From: Pseudohoeflea sp964511625
GTDB lineage: Bacteria > Pseudomonadota > Alphaproteobacteria > Rhizobiales > Rhizobiaceae
Length of the DNA stretch: 64,000 nucleotides
Direction of reading: 5' to 3'
Assembly: GCA_964511625.1 (NCBI GenBank)
Contig: CAZEJG010000003.1
Location: forward strand, 154,498 to 218,497
Positions 34,501 through 42,527 of the stretch are shown piece after piece (within the stretch, counting starts at the first letter, position 1; every line of letters begins with the position of its first letter). The notes below the pieces were generated by a model, which made no database searches, was not told the DNA's origin, and saw only the letters and a program-made list of their open reading frames with translations. The translations under genes and the position numbers were made by a program.

Positions 34501-35702
34501 GCGACCCCCGCCCCGCGCCGGATCCGCGCCACGTACCAGCCATGGACGCGCTGGTAGGCCTGACTGACGTGCTGTGTGGCGATGGCGATCCGCCGCGCCA
34601 TCCAGTTCGGCATCCGCGGCATGGTTCCGGTCAGCGCGAGGAACAGGAAGACCAACGTCATACCGGCCGGAACGGCGAAGGCGGCGATCCACATGCCGGT
34701 GGAATGACCCGCCTCCTCGGTGGAATAGAACCCGAAAGCGCGAACCAGCACCACCATCCCGACCACGCCGGTAATGCTCTGAACCTTCTCCTGACGGTTC
34801 GTCACCGCCTTGCCCATGTAGACGAAGGCGATGAAGCCGAAGAGCAGCGGATAGATCCAGCCGGTCAGCCGTTCGACGATCTGCGTTGCGATGTCTCCGG
34901 GAAATCTCTTGAGATACGGGTCGTCCTCGGGCGGATTGAGCAGATAGAAGGTCGACTGCTCGCGAGGCCGGAAAGTCTTGCGTTCCCCGCTGGGCAGGAA
35001 GGATGAGAGATCGAGCGCATACGAATCGAAAGAAACGATCGACACCTTGCCGGATTTCACGTCACGCTGTTGCGCCTGTCCGTCTGCCAGCACCAGAAAC
35101 CGCTCGTTCCCCACCTCGAGCATCCGGCCGCGCTGGGCGAAATAGATCAGTTCCTTGTCCTCGGTTCGTCGGTCCGAAAGGAAGATGCCCCCGAACTCGC
35201 CGCCCGGGAACATTTCGTTGATATGCACGTAGAGACCGTTGTCGAGCTTCTGGAAACTGCCCTTGCGTACCGCCACCGACAGCAGGTCCGCCGAGGCCTC
35301 GGCCAGCGTGTCGCCAAAGGCCCGGTTGGCTCTGGGCTCGAAATAGTTCCCGTTGGCGAAGGTGATGACCGAAATGATGAGCGACAACAGAAGGATCGGC
35401 TTGAAGACCAGCATCGGCCCGGCGCCCGCGGATTCCATCACGACGAGTTCCGAATCGGAATTTATGCTGTTGAGAACCTGAGTAGCGCCGATGAGCAGCG
35501 CGAAGGGGGCCACGATCGACAAGACGCTCGGGGTGAGAAAGAACGACACTTTCGCAAAAGCCCACAAGGCCTGATCGCTGGACGTCAGGATGTTGAGCCG
35601 CAACAGCACCTGGGTCGTCAGCACCAGCAGGGTCGCCGAAATCAGGGACCAGAAGGTCAGGACGGCCATCCGCCGGAAGAGGTACCGTTCGAACTCTTTC
35701 AT
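34497..35702 (-). CDS. lptF: LPS export permease LptF
   Basis: A 401-aa YjgP/YjgQ permease. It begins MKEFERYLFRRMAVLTFW, has three TM helices (with NSDSELVVMESAG after the second), a periplasmic domain (about 120-285) and three C-terminal helices. It pairs with LptG, with which it overlaps by four bases. First gene of the minus-strand LPS export and cofactor cluster; its upstream region is shared with divergent pepA. Confidence 0.95.
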   Translation of the reverse strand: MKEFERYLFRRMAVLTFWSLISATLLVLTTQVLLRLNILTSSDQALWAFAKVSFFLTPSVLSIVAPFALLIGATQVLNSINSDSELVVMESAGAGPMLVFKPILLLSLIISVITFANGNYFEPRANRAFGDTLAEASADLLSVAVRKGSFQKLDNGLYVHINEMFPGGEFGGIFLSDRRTEDKELIYFAQRGRMLEVGNERFLVLADGQAQQRDVKSGKVSIVSFDSYALDLSSFLPSGERKTFRPREQSTFYLLNPPEDDPYLKRFPGDIATQIVERLTGWIYPLLFGFIAFVYMGKAVTNRQEKVQSITGVVGMVVLVRAFGFYSTEEAGHSTGMWIAAFAVPAGMTLVFLFLALTGTMPRMPNWMARRIAIATQHVSQAYQRVHGWYVARIRRGAGVA

Positions 35703-36048
35703 CTATCCCGACTTGTTCCCGACACCGGTCCGCGGCGCCCGTTTGGTGTGAGTGAGCGGCCGGTACCCGCCGCGGCAGCCAGCTGTCAATGATCCCAGAT
35801 TTTTCATTGCACACGAAATTGGATAATTGTGCGGTAACGAACAGGGTTAATCAAATGTCACCTGTATTTTTGCGGGAAGCGTGGGAGTGCCTCGTTTCCG
35901 CGCGACAACTTGAATCGACCGGGATAACTCCTACCATAAAGTACGCCCGGCGGTCCTCGCCGCTATCCTCCGTCCCGTGACTTGCCTTTGGCGTCAAAAG
36001 GGTGAAGATCGCCCGCCTGTCCCGAGACGCCCCATTCCTGGAGAAAAC
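35703..36048. other. 346-base divergent region between lptF and pepA
   Basis: No gene seen. The middle part (about 35795-35870) is AT-rich. On the minus strand TTGACA occurs in the lptF-proximal part, but no convincing -10 follows at normal spacing. It must contain promoters for both directions; I cannot place them reliably. Confidence 0.5.
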
Positions 36049-37533
36049 ATGTCCGTCGAAATCGATATTTCCTTCGCCAAATCCGCCAAGGTTTCCGGCG
36101 GTCTCGCCGTCGCCATCGGTACCGAAGCCTCGCCGGTCTCTGAGGCCGCGCGTGGGTTCGATCCGGCGGGCGTGCTCGACAAGGCGGTCTCTGTCGCGGG
36201 GTTCAAGGGCAAGGCCTACGCCACCGTCGATATCCTGGCACCGAAGGATTCGCCGGCCGATCGCATCGCGCTCGTTGGGGCAGGAGCGCCCGCCGACCGC
36301 ACCGATTTCGACTGGATGCGCGTCGGAGGCAAGATCTTCACCCTCATCCGCTCGGCCAAGAAGGTCGTCATCGACCTCGGCGAGGCGGAGGAGCCCGATG
36401 CGGACCATGCCGCCGATCTGGCGCTCGGCCTGATCATGAGGGCCTATGATTTCGACACCTACAAGACGCCGAAGGACGATGCCGAGGAAACCTCCGGCAA
36501 GGTGAAGGTCACCATCGTCCACGCCGACGTTGCCGCCTGCAAGAAGGCGTTCGCCGACCGCGAGGCCGTCGCAGGCGGCGTGACGCTGGCGCGCGATCTC
36601 GTCAACGAGCCTGCAAACGTGCTCGGCCCGGTCGAGTTCGCGGCCAAGGCCAAGGAACTCGAAGAACTCGGCGTCGAGGTCGAAATCCTGACCGAGAAGG
36701 AACTCAAGAAGCTGAAAATGGAGGCGCTCCTCGGCGTGGCGCTCGGCTCCGCCCGTCCGCCGCGGATCGCCGTCATGCAGTGGAAGGGCGGCAAGGCCAA
36801 GGACAAGCCGCTCGCCTTCGTCGGCAAGGGCGTCGTCTTCGACACCGGCGGCATTTCCATCAAGCCGGCCGCCGGCATGGAAGACATGAAGGGCGACATG
36901 GGAGGCGCGGCCGCCGTTACCGGTCTCATGCACACCCTCGCCGCCCGCAAGGCCAAGGTCAACGCAGTCGGCATCATCGGCCTCGTCGAGAACATGCCCG
37001 ACGGCGCCTCACAGCGTCCCGGTGACATCGTGCGGTCGATGTCGGGCCAGACCATCGAGATCATCAACACCGACGCCGAGGGCCGCCTGGTCCTGTGCGA
37101 CGCGCTCTGGTACTGCCGCGAGCGCTTCGATCCCAAGGTCATGATCAACCTCGCCACGCTCACCGGCGCCGTGATCGTCGCGCTCGGCCACCACCATGCC
37201 GGCCTGTTTTCCAACGACGACGACTTGGCGGCGGCACTCTCGAGCGCCGGCCTCGTCACCGAGGAGAAGGTCTGGCGTCTGCCGCTCGGCCCCGAATACG
37301 ACAAGCTCATCGATTCCAAGTTCGCCGACATGAAGAACACCGGTGGCCGCTGGGCGGGCTCCATCACCGCCGCGCAGTTCCTCAAGCGCTTCGTCAAGGA
37401 CACGCCCTGGGCGCATCTCGACGTCGCCGGCACCGCGATGGGCTCGCCGTCGACCGACGTCAACCGTTCGTGGGGCTCGGGCTTCGGTGTCCGGCTGCTC
37501 GACCGTTACGTCCGGGATACGCACGAGGGCTGA
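36049..37533 (+). CDS. pepA: Leucyl aminopeptidase (M17)
   Basis: A 494-aa cytoplasmic di-metal aminopeptidase, a hexamer in related species. The N-terminal macro-like domain covers about 1-165. The catalytic part has VGKGVVFDTGGISIKPA (Lys and Asp), MKGDMGGAA and the signature NTDAEGRLVL, which holds metal-binding Asp and Glu. Start at 36049 follows GGAG; upstream sequence in the frame is not family-like. It is followed after 8 bases by holC, as in E. coli (pepA-holC). Confidence 0.97.
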   Translation: MSVEIDISFAKSAKVSGGLAVAIGTEASPVSEAARGFDPAGVLDKAVSVAGFKGKAYATVDILAPKDSPADRIALVGAGAPADRTDFDWMRVGGKIFTLIRSAKKVVIDLGEAEEPDADHAADLALGLIMRAYDFDTYKTPKDDAEETSGKVKVTIVHADVAACKKAFADREAVAGGVTLARDLVNEPANVLGPVEFAAKAKELEELGVEVEILTEKELKKLKMEALLGVALGSARPPRIAVMQWKGGKAKDKPLAFVGKGVVFDTGGISIKPAAGMEDMKGDMGGAAAVTGLMHTLAARKAKVNAVGIIGLVENMPDGASQRPGDIVRSMSGQTIEIINTDAEGRLVLCDALWYCRERFDPKVMINLATLTGAVIVALGHHHAGLFSNDDDLAAALSSAGLVTEEKVWRLPLGPEYDKLIDSKFADMKNTGGRWAGSITAAQFLKRFVKDTPWAHLDVAGTAMGSPSTDVNRSWGSGFGVRLLDRYVRDTHEG

Positions 37534-37541
37534 GTGCGGCC

Positions 37542-37997
37542 ATGGCCGAAGCGCTGTTCTACCATCTGACGGAATCCCGTCTCGAGGACGCGCTTCCGCC
37601 GCTTCTGGAAAAAAGTCTGGAGCGCGGCTGGAAGGTTTCGGTCCATGTCGGCAGCGAAGAGCGCCGCGATGCGCTCGACAGCCATCTCTGGACCTTCCGC
37701 GACGAGAGTTTCCTGCCACACGGCGTCGACATGGCCGACGACCCGTCCTCGGCACGCCAGCCGGTGCTTCTCACGCTCGCCGCAGACGCTGCGAACGGCG
37801 CAACCGTCCGCTTTGCCGTGGATGGTTCGGACGTGCCGTCGCTTGAAGGCTGCGAGAGGCTGGTTCTCATGTTCGACGGTCACGACCAGAGCCAGCTCGA
37901 GCGCGCCCGTGCCCAGTGGAAGGATCTCAAGGCCGGCGATCACACGCTGACCTACTGGCAGCAGACACCCGACGGGCGCTGGGAGCGCAAGGCGTGA
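37542..37997 (+). CDS. holC: DNA polymerase III chi subunit
   Basis: A 151-aa protein matching HolC: EALFYHLTESRLEDALPPLLEKS at the N-terminus, RRDALDSHLWTFRDESFLPHG in the middle and the C-terminal region ending with an aromatic YWQQTPDGRW. HolC links the clamp loader to SSB. It is 8 bases downstream of pepA and 28 bases upstream of a membrane protein gene, likely one operon. Confidence 0.9.
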   Translation: MAEALFYHLTESRLEDALPPLLEKSLERGWKVSVHVGSEERRDALDSHLWTFRDESFLPHGVDMADDPSSARQPVLLTLAADAANGATVRFAVDGSDVPSLEGCERLVLMFDGHDQSQLERARAQWKDLKAGDHTLTYWQQTPDGRWERKA

Positions 37998-38025
37998 AGG
38001 CGGAGGTAGCCGCAGGGAGGGGCCC

Positions 38026-38637
38026 ATGCGCCTGATCGCTCTTCTGGTCGCGATCGCCGGCGCGCTGATGGCTTTCGGCTACCCTGCCTGGATCGATCTG
38101 GGATCGGGCGCGGAGATCGGTCGTTATGCGATGTCGACGCGGCCCGGTGCCGCGCCGAGCGGACCGACCTTGACACTCGCACCCGCCGACGCGCCCGTGG
38201 GTATTTTCCTGACGCTGAGCGTCCCCGATGTCTCCCCGAAGCCCGCGGAGGGAGACGCGACGGCGACCTACGAACTGGTTCTGTCTCGCGGCCAGACCGA
38301 GATCGAGCGCGTTCAGGCCGGTTTCCGCTTCACCTATCCGGCCAACGACAAGGCCCTGCGCCCCAGCCAGCCGCGCCAGAAAAAGCTCGTCCTGCTCGTC
38401 GATCCGCCTGAAGAGGGGTCCTATCGCGTCGCTGTCTCACGAACCGACAGCGGAACGGTGGCGCTGGAAAGCGCCGTGCTTTCGGTCAACAGAAAGGCGA
38501 TCGTGCCCGACGAACGCATCGCGCCGGCGGGATTCCTGCTTCTGGTGATCGGCGGTGTGGGTTTTGTCGTTCTGCGCCGAAGGAGCCCACGGGAACCCGA
38601 CCGGCGCCCGCCCCGGTCGCACAAGTGGGGCCGCTAA
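38026..38637 (+). CDS. Membrane-anchored periplasmic protein of unknown function
   Basis: A 203-aa protein. An N-terminal signal or TM helix (about 2-18), a beta-rich periplasmic region with TYELVLSRGQTEIERV and GSYRVAVSRTDSG, and a C-terminal TM helix (about 166-184) ending in RRRSPREPDRR. This is a single Ig-like domain held in the membrane. I do not recognise the family. It follows holC by 28 bases with GGGAGG ahead of its ATG, and converges on the PAS-GGDEF-EAL gene. Confidence 0.65.
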   Translation: MRLIALLVAIAGALMAFGYPAWIDLGSGAEIGRYAMSTRPGAAPSGPTLTLAPADAPVGIFLTLSVPDVSPKPAEGDATATYELVLSRGQTEIERVQAGFRFTYPANDKALRPSQPRQKKLVLLVDPPEEGSYRVAVSRTDSGTVALESAVLSVNRKAIVPDERIAPAGFLLLVIGGVGFVVLRRRSPREPDRRPPRSHKWGR

Positions 38638-38670
38638 GGGACGCCGTCTTTCGTCTGGTTTTGATAAGAT

Positions 38671-41271
38671 TCAGGCCGTCCTGCCGAGAGAGGCCGGCTG
38701 CGGTTCGCGGCGACCCGGCCGCCACTGTTCGTCCCGCACGAAGGTCAGCAGATCCGAGGCCGACATCGGCCGGCCGAAATAATAGCCCTGCAGGCAATCA
38801 CAGCCGAGGTCCCTGAGAATATCCACCTGCGCATGTGTTTCCACGCCTTCGGCGCAGACCTGGATACCCTGTGACTTGCCGATATCGATGATCGATTTGA
38901 TAAGCCCCCGCTGGGGCGAGCTGTCGGCGATCGGCGCGATCAGCTGACGGTCGATCTTCAGCCGGTGGGGATTGAGCTTGAGCATGCCGATGATCGACGC
39001 GTGTCCGGTGCCGAAATCGTCGATGGCGATGTCGACTCCCAGCTGCTTGAGTCGGGCGATATGCTTGTCGTAGACCGGGTCGCTTTCATCGAGGAAAATC
39101 GATTCCAGAAGCTCGATGGTGATGCGGCTGCGCGCCCAGTCATTGCGCGAAATCGTTTCGATCAGCCCCTTCTCCGCGAGGCGGTTCGCTGACACGTTGA
39201 CGGACACTTTCGGAATATGCGCACCCGCCTGGTCCCAGCGTTTGAGATCGCGCAGCGCAGTCTCCAGGATCGCCCGGTCGATTTCCTGCATCACGTTGAT
39301 TTCGGAAGCCGTTCCGAGGAAGCGGTCTGGCGAGAGCAGGCCTTCGACCGGATGCCGCCAGCGCGCCAGCGCCTCCACCCCGATGATGTCCAATGTGCGC
39401 GCGCAGAATTGCGGCTGGTAGAACGGGAAGAAATTCCCTTGGGCGATACCCTTGAGGATGTCGTCGCCGCATTGCTTCTGCGAGATGATCTCGGACTGCA
39501 TCTGTGCGTCGAAGAAGCTCGCCTGGTTGCGGCCGAGGTTTTTTGCCCGATAGAGCGCCAGATCCGCATTGATCAGCAACTGCCGCGGACAAGTCTTGCC
39601 GTCGGCTATGGCCACGCCGACGCTTGCGGAGGTCCGGCATTCCTGCCCGTGCCAGTAGATCGGAACGTTGCTGCGGTGGATGATCTCCTCGATCATGCCG
39701 CGCAACTGCTCGGCGGACGGGGAGGGAGACAAGACGACGACAAATTCGTCGCCGCCGATGCGGGCCACGGTGTTGCGGGGGCCGACGATGGCGCTCAGCA
39801 TGCCCGCCATGTGGACGAGCAGCGTGTCGCCGGCCGCATGTCCGCGCGTGTCGTTGATCTGCTTGAAGCGGTCGAGGTCGACATGCAGGATGGTCAGATC
39901 TCGGCATGTTTCGTCGGCATCGGAGAGCGATTCCAGGAGCTTGTCGAGGTAGCGCCGGTTGGCGAGCCCCGTGAGCGCGTCATGCAGCGAGGCATGCTCC
40001 ATAGCGGCGCGAGCTGCCTCGAGTTCGCCGTTGCGTTCTTCGGCCAGCCGCTTGGCGCGGTCGAGCGCCTCGGCGCGCGCCACGTCCTCGGTGATGTCCC
40101 AGTTGATCCCGATCATCTTCCAAACGCCGCCGTCGACGAGAGAGAAGCTCGCGCGACTGCGCACCTGCCGGATTTCGCCGTCGGGGCGCACCACACGGTA
40201 TTCGCACTCGTAGTCGGTTCGGGTTGCCACCGCCGCTTCGGCGATCGCGACAGCGCGTTCCCGGTCATCGGGATGGATGAGGCTCGGCCAGGCCTCAGCA
40301 GGGTTCTCGAAATATTGCGGCGAGCAGCCGAAGATTTCGCATGTGCGGGCATCCCAGGTCGGATGCAGGCTTTCGAGGTCGGTCTCCCAGACACCGATCC
40401 GCGAGGTGGATAGCGCCAGTTCCAGCCGCTCGCTGAGTTCGAAATAGGTTTGCTCGCGCCGCTTCAGTTCGGTGATGTCTGTATCTGTGCCGATGATGTA
40501 GCGCGGCGAGCCGTTCTTGTCCCGGTCGATGCAGCGCCCGCGCACCATGATCCAGATCCACTCGCCGTCGCAGCGGCGCAGACGGTACTCGTAGTCGACC
40601 TCGTCGAGTTCGCCCGAGCTCTGACGCGCGAAGAGGCTTGCCACCCGGTCGCGGTCTTCCGGATGGATCGTGTCGAGCCAGCCGTGGTTCACGAACTCGG
40701 GCGGATCGTCCTCATGGAAGCCGCGCATCAGCTTCCAGGCCTTCGAGAAGGTCCACTTGTCATTGACGATGTCGTAGTCCCAGGTGCCCTGACCGGCATT
40801 CTCGAGCGCGAATGTCCAGCGGTGAAGCGCTTCTTCGGCGGCTTTTTCGGCGGACTTCTGCTTTCCGATAGGCGTGACCTGGGACAGGTAGACTGGTCCA
40901 CCGGTTTCGGTGATGTCCGTGACACGGCTGATCGAAAACAGCGCCCAGACGATGCTGCCGTCCTTGTGGATCAGGCGCCGTTCGACGGCGCGCGCAGACT
41001 TTCGGTCGTTGTCGAGTGCAAGAAGGTTGAGCTTCGCCGTCGCCCGCTCGTCCGGATGCAGGATCAGCGATCCGTCCGTACCTATGAGTTCGTTGACCGT
41101 ATAGCCGATCAGCTGGCAAAGGCCGGCGCTGATCTCGATGACCTTGGCATCGGCGTCATGCACCAGAAGACCGATCGACTTGCTCTTGAGAATGGCGGCA
41201 AGCGCGTCGTCGCTCTTGAGATTGCCTGGTTCGGCGATGTGCGATGTGGCAGGGCTGCTGGTCATTGCCAT
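38671..41271 (-). CDS. PAS-PAS-PAS-GGDEF-EAL signalling protein
   Basis: An 866-aa, apparently soluble protein. Three PAS domains with PAC ends occupy about 20-150, 155-275 and 285-405 (VNELIGTDGSLILHPDE, GFHEDDPPEFVNHGW, IGVWETDLESLHPTWD), followed by GGDEF (GGDEF at 506-510) and EAL (E633 in VEALARWRHP, then NVSANRLAE, ELLESIF, IDDFGTGH and AEGVETHAQ). All key residues appear present, so it could make or break c-di-GMP in response to a signal sensed by PAS, which might bind heme, flavin or a ligand. An alternative Met lies two codons in. It is transcribed toward the holC operon. Confidence 0.93.
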   Translation of the reverse strand: MAMTSSPATSHIAEPGNLKSDDALAAILKSKSIGLLVHDADAKVIEISAGLCQLIGYTVNELIGTDGSLILHPDERATAKLNLLALDNDRKSARAVERRLIHKDGSIVWALFSISRVTDITETGGPVYLSQVTPIGKQKSAEKAAEEALHRWTFALENAGQGTWDYDIVNDKWTFSKAWKLMRGFHEDDPPEFVNHGWLDTIHPEDRDRVASLFARQSSGELDEVDYEYRLRRCDGEWIWIMVRGRCIDRDKNGSPRYIIGTDTDITELKRREQTYFELSERLELALSTSRIGVWETDLESLHPTWDARTCEIFGCSPQYFENPAEAWPSLIHPDDRERAVAIAEAAVATRTDYECEYRVVRPDGEIRQVRSRASFSLVDGGVWKMIGINWDITEDVARAEALDRAKRLAEERNGELEAARAAMEHASLHDALTGLANRRYLDKLLESLSDADETCRDLTILHVDLDRFKQINDTRGHAAGDTLLVHMAGMLSAIVGPRNTVARIGGDEFVVVLSPSPSAEQLRGMIEEIIHRSNVPIYWHGQECRTSASVGVAIADGKTCPRQLLINADLALYRAKNLGRNQASFFDAQMQSEIISQKQCGDDILKGIAQGNFFPFYQPQFCARTLDIIGVEALARWRHPVEGLLSPDRFLGTASEINVMQEIDRAILETALRDLKRWDQAGAHIPKVSVNVSANRLAEKGLIETISRNDWARSRITIELLESIFLDESDPVYDKHIARLKQLGVDIAIDDFGTGHASIIGMLKLNPHRLKIDRQLIAPIADSSPQRGLIKSIIDIGKSQGIQVCAEGVETHAQVDILRDLGCDCLQGYYFGRPMSASDLLTFVRDEQWRPGRREPQPASLGRTA

Positions 41272-41590
41272 CCGCTCGCGCCCGTGTGACCGGTGCCTGG
41301 AGATACCATCAGCTGGACGCCCGAAATCCGCCCTCTCGGGGCTCCTGTGTCATGCGCAAGCATCATGTCTCGGGGTCCAAACCGCTGGTCTTTGGCTGCC
41401 TCATCGCCGGAAACTCTAACCGGGAAAGTTAATCGAACACCTAACACCTTGCTCAAAATGGGAAATGCGGGGCTTCCCCGGCGCCGCCGAAGCAAGCGCC
41501 ACGTATAGTCCCCGACATTTGTCGCATGAGTTCCGGAACTATTTGTCCGTGCGGACGTATTTCCTACTGGGCAATCTGATGGAGGTAAGT
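41272..41590. other. 319-base intergenic region before the 61-aa gene
   Basis: No gene of recognisable type. It contains the candidate EcfG-type promoter at 41535-41559 reading toward the 61-aa gene and the upstream region of the PAS-GGDEF-EAL gene on the other strand. Confidence 0.5.
41535..41559 (+). promoter_or_regulatory. Candidate EcfG (general stress) sigma promoter
   Basis: GGAAC at 41535-41539, 16-base spacer, then CGTA at 41556-41559. Rhizobial general-stress sigma factors (EcfG/RpoE2) recognise GGAAC-N16/17-CGTT, so this is one mismatch away in the -10. It is 32 bases ahead of the ATG of the small charged protein. Confidence 0.5.
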
Positions 41591-41776
41591 ATGGGCTCTT
41601 CCCAAACGATGAAGGTTTGCAATGCCGCCAAGGCCGGAAAGGGCCTCGAGAAAGAGGCGGCGAAACGTGAGCGCGCGTTCGAGCACAAGGTCGGTCGCGA
41701 CAAGCGCAAGGGCGCCGATCGCATCGAGGAACGTGCCGAAGCGGCCAACGGCAAGGGTCCCGTCGCTGACGATTAA
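41591..41776 (+). CDS. Small highly charged protein, possibly stress-induced
   Basis: A 61-aa cytoplasmic protein, rich in Lys, Arg, Glu and Ala (KGLEKEAAKRERAFEHK, then KRKGADRIEERAEAANG), likely helical or disordered. No signal peptide. GGAGGT at 41581-41586 is an excellent SD for the ATG at 41591, which is preferred to the upstream in-frame Met at 41579. The promoter-like GGAAC element upstream suggests control by the general stress response, as for many small charged rhizobial proteins. Family unknown. Confidence 0.6.
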   Translation: MGSSQTMKVCNAAKAGKGLEKEAAKRERAFEHKVGRDKRKGADRIEERAEAANGKGPVADD

Positions 41777-41815
41777 GTTCGACCGACGGCCTTTGACGGC
41801 AAATGTGTGCCAGCC

Positions 41816-42385
41816 TTAGGGCAGCAGCGATTTCAGCCGTGCGCGCTCATCCATGTCGAAAGCCATCTGGGCGAAGCGGTGCGCAGCCTGAAGCCCTTTG
41901 ACCTTCTTGGTCAGCGCTTCCGAAAGAACATCGCACCCCTCATCAGAACTCGCATTCGAGATGACGTATTCGATACGATCGGCAAATTCGTGCGCGATCT
42001 GCACATGCGTCATTTCGTGGGTGCGAACCGTATCTTCCAGTGTTTCCCATTGTCCCGACATCGAAGCCGGCACCGGCGTGGCCTCGTGCCACTGGGGCAG
42101 TGTCATGTTGATGTCGAGATTGACCACGACGCGAGCTGTACGGCATGTCACGCCGTTGCTGACATAGGCGAAATGCGGTTCGATGACGACGTTTGTCAGT
42201 CCGAAGGCTCGCCCGCCGAGTGGACCGCCGAGGCGAATACTGTTCTTCAGACCTTCGATATCGCTTCCGCCGACATCATAGTGATGGATGACCTGGGTGA
42301 CTTCAGCGCTTGCAGGTCCCCATGCAAGACACGAAGCGGCGATCACCAGGGCCGAGGCCTTGGCGCCGATGTTCCGACAGTTCAT
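41816..42385 (-). CDS. DUF922 family putative zinc-dependent protease, exported
   Basis: A 189-aa exported protein (signal peptide to about residue 27, ASA-EV). It has the DUF922 features: VIHHYDVGGSDIEGLKNSI near the N-terminus, then W-x-E-T-L-E-D-T-V-R-T preceding the HExxH zinc motif HEMTH (123-127). Four cysteines occur, including C20 in the signal. Start 42385 has GGGGAAAG ahead and a fitting signal; the longer frame is noise. It stands alone between the small charged gene (convergent) and the ABC-F gene. Protease activity is predicted from the motif only. Confidence 0.8.
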   Translation of the reverse strand: MNCRNIGAKASALVIAASCLAWGPASAEVTQVIHHYDVGGSDIEGLKNSIRLGGPLGGRAFGLTNVVIEPHFAYVSNGVTCRTARVVVNLDINMTLPQWHEATPVPASMSGQWETLEDTVRTHEMTHVQIAHEFADRIEYVISNASSDEGCDVLSEALTKKVKGLQAAHRFAQMAFDMDERARLKSLLP

Positions 42386-42527
42386 TAGCTTTCCCCATTT
42401 TTGTTCCCTTGGTCTCCCCCCCAAAGGAAAGGGTAGGCTACGAAACTTGCCCCAAATTGAAAGCATAACAGGCGATTTCGGACAGGTTTCTACTGTCTGG
42501 TGCGCAAATGTAACAGATGCCGCAGAC

